A DNA stretch of 64,000 nucleotides from Salinibacter altiplanensis (GCF_002894645.1 NZ_NCQY01000010.1:1-64000), one strand, 5' to 3'; shown: positions 6,405-15,489, counted from the stretch's first letter. Numbers and translations are program-made. Notes: generated by a model not told the origin, from the letters alone.

Positions 6405-7585
6405 GGGCGGGGCGCGTCCGATTCGTTCACGTCGATGCGACCGGCGTCTCGGAGGATCGCACGGAGGCGATCCAGCGGCAGGGCCTCCTGCGTGTGCCCG
6501 TCGCGCCCCGTTACCGTCGTGGCGGCCGTGAGTGCGTTGTAGACGGCCTCCTCCGTCGCCTCCACCGTCGCCAGGAAGAGCAGGCTCATCCGGGCATTCG
6601 GCAGCAGCGAGTCCGGGCGCGGCGTGGCGTCGCCGGGACGGCGGTTCTGCGTCGAGAAGGCCACGACGAAGTCGCCGGAGCCGTTGCTCGCGTAGCTGCC
6701 GGTGCGGGCCAGCCCCAGCATGGCGCGCCGGGCCATCCGCTCCAGGTTGCGGGGCGAAACGGGGGCGTCGGTCGCCAGCACGATCATGCAGGAGCCCGCG
6801 TCGTCGGGCTCCGGCGTCTCCTCGTCCCCCGTCTCCTCGACGACCGAGCGGAAGTCGTAGCGGCCCAGTCGTTCGCCCACCGGCACCCCGTCGATGCGGA
6901 GCACACCGCCGTAGTTCGCCTGCACGAGCGCCCCGACGGTGTACGCCCCGTACGCGTCGGGCAGCAGGCGCGAACTGGTGCCAATGCCCCCCTTCCACCC
7001 CAGCGCACGGGTGCCGGTGCCCGCCCCTACACTCCCCTCCGCCACCGGACCGCCCGACGCCGACTCGATGGCCGCAACCACGTCGTCCCCCGTCACGTGC
7101 TGCCCGCGGATGTCATTGAGGACACCGTCGTTGGTCTCCCCCACCACAGCGTTCACCGAAGAGACCTCCTCGTTCCCCGGCTGGTCGAGCATCCAATCCA
7201 CCGTCGCCGCCACAGCGGTGCCCACATCGAGCGTGTTTGTGAGCACGATGGGCGTCTCGATCGTGCCCAGCTCCTGCACCTGGAGGACGCCCGCAGCCTT
7301 CCCGAAGCCGTTGCCCACGTGCACCGCCGCCGGCACCTTGTCGTGGAAGAGATCCCCCCCGTGCGGCCGGATCGCCGTCACGCCGGTGCGCACCGAATCG
7401 CCCTCCACCAGCGTGCGGTGGCCCACCTGCACGCCGGCCACGTCCGTGAGGGCGTTGTGCGGGCCGGGCCCAAAGAGCCCGGGGGCCAGCCCGAGGTCCC
7501 GCACACGAACAGACTCGGACTGGGCCATGCCAGTGATGGGAACGATGCAGAGCAGGAGCGAGACAGCGAGCCAACGAAGCGACAT
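6401..7585 (-). CDS. P1-family peptidase (DmpA/BapA type aminopeptidase)
   Basis: A 394-residue precursor with a signal peptide (residues 1-22, ending GMAQ). It belongs to the P1 family of self-cleaving N-terminal nucleophile hydrolases. The predicted autocleavage site is Gly264-Ser265, just before the family motif IVLATDAP, which makes Ser265 the nucleophile. Ser303 in NGSGD lies 38 residues later, the same spacing as Ser250 and Ser288 of DmpA. Other conserved stretches are NALTDVAGVQVGH near the start and KGGIGTSSR (198-206). Members remove N-terminal D-, L- or beta-residues from peptides; the substrate here is unknown. Export to the periplasm is likely. The stop overlaps the start of the L7/L12-like gene. 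Confidence 0.88.
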   Translation of the reverse strand: MSLRWLAVSLLLCIVPITGMAQSESVRVRDLGLAPGLFGPGPHNALTDVAGVQVGHRTLVEGDSVRTGVTAIRPHGGDLFHDKVPAAVHVGNGFGKAAGVLQVQELGTIETPIVLTNTLDVGTAVAATVDWMLDQPGNEEVSSVNAVVGETNDGVLNDIRGQHVTGDDVVAAIESASGGPVAEGSVGAGTGTRALGWKGGIGTSSRLLPDAYGAYTVGALVQANYGGVLRIDGVPVGERLGRYDFRSVVEETGDEETPEPDDAGSCMIVLATDAPVSPRNLERMARRAMLGLARTGSYASNGSGDFVVAFSTQNRRPGDATPRPDSLLPNARMSLLFLATVEATEEAVYNALTAATTVTGRDGHTQEALPLDRLRAILRDAGRIDVNESDAPRP

Positions 7586-7717
7586 ACCGGTCAGTCGAGG
7601 GGCCAGGACAGAGCGGGCACGCAGCGTGTCGTCAAAATCTTATCCCCGTGTTAGACTTCTGTGATAACTCTATGCCGGGGCCAAAGTAGGCTTAAGGGAC
7701 GACGGAGACAAGAACTC

Positions 7718-8323
7718 ATGCCTCTTCCACCCGCCCAGTCTGTTCTTATGGAGATGCCCCAGCCCTGCACCGCCAACGATCCGACAGTCGAGGCCCTCAA
7801 GGCCGGCAGCGAGCACGCATTCCGGTGTCTGTTCGAACAGGAACGCGAACGGCTCCGACGCTTCGTGATCAAGCTGGTCGAGGACGCCGACGAGGCCGAA
7901 AACATCGTTCAAGAGACCTTCGCCGAGGCCTACCGCCAGATCGAGGACTTTCGGGGCGAGGCCGCGGTGTCGACGTGGCTCTTTTCCATTGCGAAGCACC
8001 TGTCGTACGGCCACCTCCGCACGAGCGACCGGCACAACTACCTCGAGCACGAGACCATCGAGTTTCTGCAGGTCAACCGGGACGAAACGACCGGGGGAAC
8101 GCGGGCAGAGGTGGAGCGGTCCGAGCGAAAGGAGATCGTGCACGATGCCCTTCAGGAACTGCCAGACCACTACCGGCGCGTGGTGCAGTTGCGGGATCTA
8201 CAAGAGAAGTCCACCGCGGAAGCGGCCGAGCAACTCGACCTGACGGAGGTGAACGTGCGGGTTCGGCTCCACCGGGCCCGAAAGTCCCTCCGCGAACACC
8301 TCTGCGAACGGATGGAATGCTAG
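7718..8323 (+). CDS. ECF-subfamily RNA polymerase sigma factor
   Basis: A 201-residue sigma-70 protein of the extracytoplasmic-function group. Region 2 includes HAFRCLFEQERERLRRFVIK, then DADEAENIVQETFAEAY (region 2.2) and FRGEAAVSTWLFSIAKHLSY (regions 2.3-2.4). Region 4 near the C-terminus is LQELPDHYRRVVQLRDLQEK followed by the helix-turn-helix EAAEQLDLTEVNVRVRLHRA. The ATG at 7718 has a GGAGA about 10 bases upstream and is preferred to the longer frame from 7661. No anti-sigma gene follows, which is unusual, so control must be by another route. It is divergent from the P1 peptidase gene. Confidence 0.9.
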   Translation: MPLPPAQSVLMEMPQPCTANDPTVEALKAGSEHAFRCLFEQERERLRRFVIKLVEDADEAENIVQETFAEAYRQIEDFRGEAAVSTWLFSIAKHLSYGHLRTSDRHNYLEHETIEFLQVNRDETTGGTRAEVERSERKEIVHDALQELPDHYRRVVQLRDLQEKSTAEAAEQLDLTEVNVRVRLHRARKSLREHLCERMEC

Positions 8324-8749
8324 GCGCGAATCCGGAGGACTCACAGGATTTCCGGCGCAGGATGCGCGTTTCTGTATGCACGCGCCGAGGAAATGCGGGA
8401 TGCGGCCCTCTTCCCCGTGGAGGGATAGGATGCCACTAGAAACAGCGACGTAGGCCCTGTCCCCTATCGCCCCAGACACGGCCTCCGCCCGGATGCCACA
8501 GCCGAAGGGCCTCAGACGGCGGCATGACCAGAATTGAGCCCCCCACTGACGTACTAACCAGACACAGAGTCAGAGGAAGGTCCCTCGCCCCCCGAAACTG
8601 CATCGCGTTCGGCGTCCGGGGAAGTGGACTCCGGGCGCAGGCAGTAGCCCCATCCGATCCAAAATCAAAACAGGGTCTGAAAAGCTGACGCTGAAAAAAC
8701 CAGGGACGAAAGAAGAAGTGGGACTGACCCACGAGATTGTTCTAATGAT
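8324..8749. other. Non-coding stretch with a MITE-like end
   Basis: No gene is supported. At 8652-8680, ATCCGATCCAAAATCAAAAC followed by AGGGTCTGA closely resembles the right end of the element at 60611-60768 and the inverted left end of the element at 41969-42193. A clear matching left end was not found, though CCCTGTCCCC near 8455 is a weak candidate. Confidence 0.5.
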
Positions 8750-9241
8750 CTACGCGTTCAAGGCCGGAAACTCGTGGGCCTTGGCAAACGCACGGGCCTT
8801 CTCGGCCTCCCGGAACAGAGTGATTTGCGGATAGCGCGGTGTGCCGATCCAGGCGTGCTGGCCGGAAACGTCGTCCTCCACGAGCACACGGTTGGCCTCC
8901 GCGTCCTCGAACACCGCGACGTACTCGCTCATCTCCAGGTCCGCGAGGGCCGCACGAAGCGCATCGACGGTGCGGTACCGCCCCACTTCGTCTCCGTCGT
9001 CGGGCCCGTCCACCTCCGCCTGAGCCGAGTGGGCCTGGATCGAGAGCCGCTCCTCAGACGGGGCCCGGACGACCAAAAACAGGCCCGGGGCAGGCTGCGC
9101 CTCGGTCGCGTTCGGGTCCGGCCCCGTGGGAGAGCGGACGGTCTGCCCCGTTTCCGACTCCGGATTGTTGCCACGGTGGGTACCAACGCCACTCAAGTCT
9201 TCGGGAAGGGCAGCCATAGAGACGGACGGGGTGTGCTTCAT
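8750..9241 (-). CDS. Hypothetical protein
   Basis: A 163-residue acidic, soluble protein. The N-terminal third is polar and Pro/Thr-rich (MAALPEDLSGVGTHRGNNPE onward). The C-terminal part looks folded: FLVVRAPSEERLSIQAHS, then YRTVDALRAALADLEMSEYV and FEDAEANRVLVEDDVSGQHA. I chose the ATG at 9241; a longer frame reaching 9463 overlaps the divergent LamG gene and is not protein-like. No signal peptide or membrane helix is present, and I do not recognise the family. Confidence 0.6.
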   Translation of the reverse strand: MKHTPSVSMAALPEDLSGVGTHRGNNPESETGQTVRSPTGPDPNATEAQPAPGLFLVVRAPSEERLSIQAHSAQAEVDGPDDGDEVGRYRTVDALRAALADLEMSEYVAVFEDAEANRVLVEDDVSGQHAWIGTPRYPQITLFREAEKARAFAKAHEFPALNA

Positions 9242-9372
9242 TTGTAGTTCACGAAAGGCAACACTATGATTACACCCTGCCTCCCCAACAGCACGGCCCT
9301 GAACACCGTTCAGGAATGCAACCAATGGGGGCACCGAACGTCGGGGCAATCCCCGCAACACAGCCAGTGGCC

Positions 9373-11100
9373 ATGGCCCGCATCGTCTGTCTTGTTCTGC
9401 TCGTCGGGACGATCGGGGCCGATCTACACCTCGCGAGCGCGCAGACGAAAGAAGGAGTCCCACCGGGGTCGACGGGAAAAACAGGGATCAATTTATTCGA
9501 AACCCTCAATCCGAGTTCCCCAATCGACGGGGTCCGTTTGCAGCTTCCAGAGGACTGGACAATTCAGGAGGTTCACCTCCTCCGGTATGGAACGTCGTCC
9601 GTTGCGGTTCGCCTCCAGTCCGGCCGAGACCCAGGGACTGTATTTCTGACGACGAATTCGCCCTTTGAAAGCCCGCACGAGCTGGTCGTGCGGGTGCAGG
9701 TCCCCTCCCAAACGGGCCCCGAACGGTGGCGGCTCACCCCGTTCGTCACGCCGGGCCCCACCCGGGATTCACTGGGGCGACGGATGCGCCTTGAGGACCG
9801 CCGCACCCGGACCGTCGAGGCCGATTCTCCGTCTCGGGCGAGTGGGTCGAACCAGGCCCTCGTCCTGACCGGCGCGACGGCTTCGCCGACCCTTCAGGTC
9901 CCCCCCGACCTCGCCCCACGCCAGAGCCGCTCTTTCACCGTCGAGTTCTGGGTACGAACCACCGGTCTCGACCAGGTGATCTTGTCCTCGTGGACGGGCG
10001 ACGAGGCGACGTCCTACCCGCTCGAACTTGTGACCGACCAGGGCGGGCGACTTCGGTTCTACTGTGGGCAAGGCGGGCGTCATCAGGCCCTCCGCAGCAC
10101 GGCCCCCATAGCCGATGGCGAGTGGCACCACGCCGCCGTCGTCCACGACGAGGCCGAGGCTCGGCTCTACCTCATGCTCGACGGGGAAATGGCCGACTCG
10201 CTCCAGACCGAGGCCCTCCCCCGACGTTCCGGCCCTCTTTCCCTCGCTCTGGGGGGACGCCCACGGGCGGGCCCCAACCAAGGCCCTCTTGCACCTGCGC
10301 AGCGCTTCGTGGGACGGCTCGACGAACTTCGGATCTGGCCCACAGCCCGTGCGGCCTCTACCATTCGCCGGATGCGAACGCGCCCCTTCGCCCCTCCCGC
10401 CAACGAGGAGGCACAGCCGTTTCGACTCAGCTTCGACGGCGAAGCGCTGCCCCCTGGGCTGGCTCGGGCCGAGAGCCCCCGGCGGGCCCCTACCTCCCTC
10501 TCGTTCCAACCCCCCCTCCAAAAGTTGCGGGCCCGCACCGACGGGCAGTCCGTCACGCTCCGCTGGAACGCCCAGAGGGCCATCGATGCGACGGGTTCCC
10601 CCGGGCAGTTTGTCGTCGAGCGCTCCCCCGATGGCACGTCCTTCACACCTGTAGACCGCCTTCCAGCATCCGAGGCCGAAACGTCCTCCGGGCAGGCGCA
10701 GGAGTTCACATATACGGACGAAAGCGTCCCCGGACAGGTCGTCTTCTACCGGATCCGATACGTTTCGTCGGCCTCCGACGTCGAGCGCAACACAAGCACA
10801 ATCAAGATCGGGCTGGGGGGCGAGCCGGCTGCCGAGCGCAAGGTCGACCTCGTCGGCAACTTTCCAAACCCCTTTCGAAAATCCACCACGATTGCGTACC
10901 GGGTCGAGACCTCCCAGCCCGTCACCCTCACGGTCTGGAATCTGTCTGGGAAGCGCATCGCCCGCCTCGCGGGCGGCGTGCACGAGCCTGGCTACTATGA
11001 ACGGACGCTGACCGCGGACGGGCTGCCCAGCGGGACGTATTTTGCCCGCCTCGAAGCGCCCGAGGGCATCCAGTCCGCCCGGATGGTGCTGCTCAAATAG
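9373..11100 (+). CDS. Secreted LamG-domain protein with T9SS sorting domain
   Basis: A 575-residue precursor. The signal peptide is MARIVCLVLLVGTIGADLHL ending near ASAQ. An N-terminal beta-rich part is followed by a concanavalin-like LamG domain (about residues 170-335: SFTVEFWVRT, then DGEWHHAAVVHD and FVGRLDELRIW, all LamG_3 hallmarks). A fibronectin type III-like domain (about 400-480: VTLRWNAQ, then YTDESVPGQVVFYRIRY) follows. The last 80 residues are a type A T9SS C-terminal domain: VGNFPNPFRKSTTIAYRV, then TLTVWNLSGKRIARL and GLPSGTYFARLEA. It is expected to be carried across the outer membrane by the type IX secretion system. Its ligand is unknown. The earlier GTG at 9316 is less likely because the signal peptide starts at 9373. 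Confidence 0.85.
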   Translation: MARIVCLVLLVGTIGADLHLASAQTKEGVPPGSTGKTGINLFETLNPSSPIDGVRLQLPEDWTIQEVHLLRYGTSSVAVRLQSGRDPGTVFLTTNSPFESPHELVVRVQVPSQTGPERWRLTPFVTPGPTRDSLGRRMRLEDRRTRTVEADSPSRASGSNQALVLTGATASPTLQVPPDLAPRQSRSFTVEFWVRTTGLDQVILSSWTGDEATSYPLELVTDQGGRLRFYCGQGGRHQALRSTAPIADGEWHHAAVVHDEAEARLYLMLDGEMADSLQTEALPRRSGPLSLALGGRPRAGPNQGPLAPAQRFVGRLDELRIWPTARAASTIRRMRTRPFAPPANEEAQPFRLSFDGEALPPGLARAESPRRAPTSLSFQPPLQKLRARTDGQSVTLRWNAQRAIDATGSPGQFVVERSPDGTSFTPVDRLPASEAETSSGQAQEFTYTDESVPGQVVFYRIRYVSSASDVERNTSTIKIGLGGEPAAERKVDLVGNFPNPFRKSTTIAYRVETSQPVTLTVWNLSGKRIARLAGGVHEPGYYERTLTADGLPSGTYFARLEAPEGIQSARMVLLK

Positions 11101-11215
11101 CGGGCCGTTCCGGCACACGCCTGCCCCCCTCCGCGAAACAGGGCGGGTGGCCTCCTCCGTTCCATCACGCAGACTCGTTCCGTCCTCCCAATCATGCAAG
11201 ACGACACCGACCGTC

Positions 11216-11896
11216 ATGGACCTCACGTACTTCGGGCACTCCACCTTTCAGATCGAAACGGCGGACGCCACGCTTCTCTTCGATCCGTTCTTCGCGGAAA
11301 ACCCGCACACCGAGACCGATCCGGGCACGCTCGACCCCGATGTCCTCTTGATCACACACGCCCACTTTGATCACTTCTCCGACGCGGAGGCGGTGCTGGA
11401 CACCAGCGATCCGCTCGTCATCAGCAACTTCGAGATTACGCAGTACGTTCAGCAGGAGTACGGCCACGATGCGATTCAGCCGCTGAATGAGGGGGGCAGT
11501 GTGGAGTTTGACTGGGGCTACGTCGAGTCCACCCACGCGCGGCACAGCTCCTCCTTCCCCGACGGCTCCTACGGCGGGGTGCCCAACGGCTTCGTGCTGG
11601 AGCTGGGAGACGATGTGATCTACAATACCGGCGACACGGCCCCCTTCGCAGAGATGAAATGGGTGGGCGATCTGTGGGACGTGGACGTAATGCTGGCCCC
11701 GGTCGGCAACGTCTTCACGATGGGCATCTACGGCGCGCTCCACGCCGCCGAGATGGTGGAGCCAGAACGGGTGCTTCCGCTGCACTACGACACCTTCCCG
11801 CCCCTTGAGACAGACCTCGACGCGTTCGAGGAGGCCTTCGAGGAGGCCGGATACGCCCCCCGCGTCTTCGGGGCCGGCGAAACGGCCGCACTGTAA
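11216..11896 (+). CDS. UPF0173-type metal-dependent hydrolase (MBL fold)
   Basis: A 226-residue metallo-beta-lactamase-fold protein of the UPF0173/YtkL group. Recognisable parts are MDLTYFGHSTFQIE at the N-terminus, LLFDPFF, the metal-binding THAHFDHFSD (HXHXDH), HARHSSSFPDG, YNTGDTAPF (metal-bridging Asp) and the late histidine in LPLHYDTFPP. The order and length are standard. Members hydrolyse unknown ester or lactone substrates in the cytoplasm. The ATG at 11216 matches the family start exactly; the longer open frame from 11042 runs back into the LamG gene in another frame. Confidence 0.88.
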   Translation: MDLTYFGHSTFQIETADATLLFDPFFAENPHTETDPGTLDPDVLLITHAHFDHFSDAEAVLDTSDPLVISNFEITQYVQQEYGHDAIQPLNEGGSVEFDWGYVESTHARHSSSFPDGSYGGVPNGFVLELGDDVIYNTGDTAPFAEMKWVGDLWDVDVMLAPVGNVFTMGIYGALHAAEMVEPERVLPLHYDTFPPLETDLDAFEEAFEEAGYAPRVFGAGETAAL

Positions 11897-12139
11897 GAAG
11901 CCAGTGCCTGGAACACCGCCCCCACAGGCCCGATCGGACTGACGGTCTGCATGGTGCCTTCCGTCCCGAGGCGGGATGCGTGTTCGCGGTGCGTGCAGCG
12001 AGAGGGCCGACGACTGCTCGTCCCTCACGCATCGCCCCCCACGCCTCAGGGCTTTTGAAATGCGCACAGGTTTGAATTGCGCACGGGTTCCGGGTGGCGC
12101 CGCGCCTTCGGTTCCTGTTCCCCTTCTCCCCTCCTCCCC

Positions 12140-12664
12140 GTGACCACGCTCGGCCTCCTCTCGGACACCCACGGCTACTTTCATCCCAACCTCGCGGGCG
12201 ACCTGTCGGGCGTAGACCGGATCCTGCACGCCGGGGACGTGGGCGACCCCGCGATCCTGGATGGGCTGGAGGCGGTGGCCCCCGTCACGGCCGTCTGGGG
12301 CAACGTCGACGACGCCTCCATTCGCCGCCGGCATGCCGAGCACGAACGCTTCACGGTGGCGGGGCTCGATGTGTGGATGACCCACATTGCTGGGCGGCCC
12401 GGGCGCTGGCAGGAGGGCATGGGCGCGAAACTGGCGGCCAACCCGCCCGACATGCTGGTCTGTGGGCACAGCCACATCCTCCGGGTGGAGCGCGTGGCGG
12501 CCCTCAACGACATGCTTTACGTCAATCCCGGGGCCGCCGGCAAGCAGGGCTTTCATCAGACGAAAACGTGCCTCCGGCTGACCGTGGAGGACGGCCGCGC
12601 CACGGAGGCCGCGGTGGTGCACCTCGACCCGGACGCCTCACCTGCCCCTGCGTCCGACGCATGA
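12140..12664 (+). CDS. YfcE/MJ0936-type metallophosphoesterase
   Basis: A 174-residue calcineurin-like phosphoesterase. All metal-binding motifs are present: LLSDTHGYFHP (DxH), HAGDVGDP (GD), WGNVDD (replacing GNHD as usual in this group), HIAGRPGR and VCGHSHILR (GHxH). Members are manganese- or nickel-dependent phosphodiesterases of poorly known physiological substrate. The GTG start at 12140 gives the canonical TTLGLLSDTHG N-terminus; the open frame upstream is composition-driven. Its stop overlaps the start of the next gene (ATGA, 12661-12664). Confidence 0.88.
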   Translation: MTTLGLLSDTHGYFHPNLAGDLSGVDRILHAGDVGDPAILDGLEAVAPVTAVWGNVDDASIRRRHAEHERFTVAGLDVWMTHIAGRPGRWQEGMGAKLAANPPDMLVCGHSHILRVERVAALNDMLYVNPGAAGKQGFHQTKTCLRLTVEDGRATEAAVVHLDPDASPAPASDA

Positions 12665-13274
12665 CGACACGGGACCCGCGACACCGAGGCCGCCGCTACG
12701 ACGGGGCGGTCGGCCGACGCACGCTTGTCCGGTGGCTCATCCGCGGCATTCGTGTGCTCGCGGTGCCCACGGTGGGGCTAAGCCTGCTGCTGGCCGTGGA
12801 CCTCGTCCTGCCCGGGACGGAGGAGGCAGGCATCTCGTACCGTCGTGCCCTTCCTCCCTCCTGGGTGCGTCCCGACGGCGTCGAGGTCTCAGTGGGCTGG
12901 CCCGACCGGCCGGGGTGCCTGGAGCAGCGCGGCGAGTCGGGGCGTCGCCTCCTGTTCACGACCCGCCCCGGCTGCGCGGGCACGGTGACGGTCGGCATGG
13001 AGCTCGGGGCGCGGCTCACCGGGAACGCCCCCCCCTGTTCGGCCGGATTCGCGCCGCCTACCGCCCGGCCGACCCGGAACGGGACCGGCGTGCGCTGTGG
13101 GACCTGGGGCTCTCCGTCGCGCTCGGCCTCGTGCCCCTGCTCAGCTTTGGACGGACGTTCGGCGTGTACGGCGGCACAGCCGACGCGCCACGCTATCATT
13201 TGGTTTACCTGCTCCCCGCCCTCGCCGCCGAGGCGCTCTACGCGTGGCTTCTTGTGCAGGCGGTCGGCGGCTAG
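12661..13274 (+). pseudogene. Membrane protein gene with a frameshift at a C8 run
   Basis: From the ATG at 12661 the frame gives MTTRDPRHRGRRYDGAVGRR, a hydrophobic helix (VLAVPTVGLSLLLAVDLVL), then a soluble part up to GARLTGNAP at about 13027. The second half continues in the -1 frame after a run of eight C (13028-13035): LFGRIRAAYRPADPERDRRA, then LGLSVALGLVPLLSFG and LVYLLPALAAEALYAWLLVQ to the stop at 13272-13274. One extra C would restore a single protein of about 204 residues with three membrane segments. Function unknown. It is translationally coupled to the phosphoesterase. Sequencing error, phase variation and real decay cannot be separated here. Confidence 0.65.
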
Positions 13275-13287
13275 CCGTGCCGCCCCC

Positions 13288-14586
13288 TCAGCTGTGGTGC
13301 TCGGCCCGCTCGTCCTGAGTGCGCTCGAACAGTGCAGTGAGGAGCGCCCGGTCGGCGTCGGTGAAGGGCGTGTCGCGGCGCCCCATCACGCGCTCGGCCA
13401 CCGCACAGGCCTTGTCGAGCCGGTACGCCGTGAAGCCCGACGCCCCACCCCACGAGAACGGCGGCATGTAGCGCGGCGGGAAGTCGCCCCCGAACAGGTT
13501 GCAGTTGGCCCCCACGATCGTGCCGGTGTTGAACATGGTGTTGATCCCGCACTTGGAGTGGTCGCCCATGAACAGACCCGCAAACTGGCGGCCGGTGTCG
13601 ACGAAGCGCCCCTCGTCCGGCGCGTAGGCAGACACCGTCCCGTAGTCGTTCTTGAGATTGGAGGTGTTGGTGTCCGCCCCCAGGTTGCACCACCGCCCGA
13701 GCACCGAGTGGCCCAGGAAGCCCGGATGGCCCTTGTTCGAAAAGCCCTGCAGGACGGCGTCGTGCACCTCCCCCCCAATCTTGCACCAGGTGCCCGTGGC
13801 GACCCCCTCCATGTTCGCCCCAATTTTGACCTGCGTCTTCGGCCCAAAGTAGCAGGGCCCGCGCAGGACGGCCCGCTCGTGGACGGTCACGTTCGCGCCC
13901 AGGACAATGGGGCCGTCCTCCGCGTTGAGGATGGCCCCGGGCTTGATCGTAGCGCCCGTCCCCAGATGAATCTGTTCCTCGCGGAGGCTCGTGGCGCTCT
14001 CGTGCGTCGTGGCGTGGGGGCGGTCCACAAGCGACGCCTGCACGGGCGGGCCAGCGAGCGCCTCCGCGTCCCGGGCGAGGGCAGGCCGCAGGGTGTCGAG
14101 CAGGTCCCAGGGCCGCCGCAGGAGCGTCGCGTCGTCGAGATCGGTGACAGGGAGGTCGCGGACGACGTTCGCCGTCAGGGCGGGCCGGGCGAGCACGTCG
14201 TCGGGCAGGCGGGCTGATGCCTCGGGCACCCACGCCGCGACCAGCGATCCGTTCTGGACGAACGCACGGGCCTCCGTCCGGGCCGGGGCCTCCGTCAGGT
14301 GCCGGAGCGCCTCGCCGGCCCCCGCCACATACCGCCCGTTGACGAAGAGGACGTCGCCCCCATCTGGCAGCACGTTGACGGCGGCCGACGAATGCGCATG
14401 GCGCGTGACGTCAGCGACGATCGGACGGGCGTGGAGCACCAGCCCGGACGGGCCAAAGGCATCGCAGGCCGTCTCCAGGAGCGTGCGCCCTCCCAGCCGC
14501 AGGTCGTACACAGCCCGCGTGTCGACGAGGGGACGGAGGCCGGCGACATGGGGATCTTCGAAAAGGCAAAGATGCATTGCGGACAT
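13288..14586 (-). CDS. GlmU-like putative sugar nucleotidyltransferase
   Basis: A 432-residue protein with an N-terminal part like the Bacteroidota GlmU-family group (MHLCLFEDPHVAGLRPLVDT, then AVYDLRLGGRTLLE) and a C-terminal left-handed beta-helix (about residues 205-390) with hexapeptide-like turns: IKPGAILNAEDGPIVLGANV, then GPCYFGPKTQVKIGANM, then GTWCKIGGEVHDAVLQGFSN and CNLGADTNTSNLKNDYG. The beta-helix matches acetyl- or nucleotidyl-transferases. The N-terminal Rossmann part lacks an obvious LAAGxGTRM loop, so it is a divergent relative rather than housekeeping GlmU. An internal ATG at 14577 (MHLCLFED) is an equally good start. It is divergent from the transaldolase gene. Confidence 0.75.
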   Translation of the reverse strand: MSAMHLCLFEDPHVAGLRPLVDTRAVYDLRLGGRTLLETACDAFGPSGLVLHARPIVADVTRHAHSSAAVNVLPDGGDVLFVNGRYVAGAGEALRHLTEAPARTEARAFVQNGSLVAAWVPEASARLPDDVLARPALTANVVRDLPVTDLDDATLLRRPWDLLDTLRPALARDAEALAGPPVQASLVDRPHATTHESATSLREEQIHLGTGATIKPGAILNAEDGPIVLGANVTVHERAVLRGPCYFGPKTQVKIGANMEGVATGTWCKIGGEVHDAVLQGFSNKGHPGFLGHSVLGRWCNLGADTNTSNLKNDYGTVSAYAPDEGRFVDTGRQFAGLFMGDHSKCGINTMFNTGTIVGANCNLFGGDFPPRYMPPFSWGGASGFTAYRLDKACAVAERVMGRRDTPFTDADRALLTALFERTQDERAEHHS

Positions 14587-14814
14587 GACCTTTGTGAAGC
14601 GTGAGGCGAGGACATTGGGCCGTGCGCACCGGATGTAACGTAGAAAACAAACCCCGCGATGTCACGACAAACAGCTTCACAGGGACTGCCCTCCCGGTTC
14701 TTTTCAGAACTGTATCTAAACTCCATCATCGATTGCTCGTTGAGAGCCTTTCCTTCGGGAACTGAGAAATTTCACCTTGTACTGCTTAGCCCACCGATCA
14801 GCGCTGCCTCATCT
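14587..14814. other. Divergent promoter region
   Basis: An intergenic stretch between the GlmU-like gene (-) and the transaldolase gene (+). It is less GC-rich than the flanks and must carry both promoters. I saw no clear operator or riboswitch fold. Confidence 0.4.
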
Positions 14815-15489
14815 ATGCAGTTTTTTGTCGATACGGCCGACCTAGAAGAGATCCGCGAAGCGAACGACATGGGCGTGCTCGACGGGGTGACCACAAACCC
14901 CTCGCTCGTCAAAGAAGAGGGCAACGTCGACTTCCACGAGCGCGTGCTGGAGATCTGCCAGACCGTCGACGGAGACATCTCCGCGGAGGTGACGGCGACC
15001 GACTTCGACGGCATGATGGAGGAGGCCCACACCCTGGCCCAGATCCACGACAACGTCGTCGTCAAAATTCCGCTCATCAAAGACGGGATCAAGGCGCTGC
15101 GTGCCCTCGACGAGGAGGGCATCCCCACAAACTGCACGCTCTGCTTCTCGCCGACGCAGGCGCTGGTGGCGGCGAAGGCCGGGGCCGACTACATCAGTCC
15201 CTTCATCGGGCGCATCGACGACATTTCGTCCGACGGGATGGGCCTGATCGAGGAGATCGCAGCGATTTATGACAACTACGCCTTCGAGACCGACATCCTC
15301 GCCGCGTCGATTCGGCACCCGACCCACGTGAAGCGCGCGGCCCTGGCCGGGGCGGACGTGGCGACGATGCCGTTCGAGACGATGACGAAGCTGCTGGAGC
15401 ACCCGCTGACGGACCGCGGGCTGGAGCGCTTCCTGGCGGACTGGGAGGACTACAAGGATGCCCGGAAGGCGGAGGCCGGCCTTGCCTAG
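14815..15489 (+). CDS. Transaldolase, small TalC/FSA type
   Basis: A 224-residue protein, the normal size of the fructose-6-phosphate aldolase/transaldolase (TalC) group. [20 protein letters not shown], then [12 protein letters not shown], are the family signature. The Schiff-base lysine is Lys84 in VVVKIPL, and [20 protein letters not shown] plus SPFIGRIDD are also diagnostic. It would exchange dihydroxyacetone units between sugar phosphates in the non-oxidative pentose phosphate pathway; whether it is a transaldolase or an F6P aldolase cannot be told by sequence. The ATG at 14815 is the family start. It appears to be transcribed alone. Confidence 0.93.
   Translation: MQFFVDTADLEEIREANDMGVLDGVTTNPSLVKEEGNVDFHERVLEICQTVDGDISAEVTATDFDGMMEEAHTLAQIHDNVVVKIPLIKDGIKALRALDEEGIPTNCTLCFSPTQALVAAKAGADYISPFIGRIDDISSDGMGLIEEIAAIYDNYAFETDILAASIRHPTHVKRAALAGADVATMPFETMTKLLEHPLTDRGLERFLADWEDYKDARKAEAGLA

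Noticed and set aside
9316-9372. GTG start upstream of the LamG protein
   Set aside because: It would bury the signal peptide behind 19 residues; ATG at 9373 starts it directly.
12094-14217. A long open frame on the + strand through the phosphoesterase and GlmU-like genes
   Set aside because: It is antisense or out of frame to clear genes; only bases 12661 to about 13027 of it are real, as the first half of the frameshifted membrane protein.
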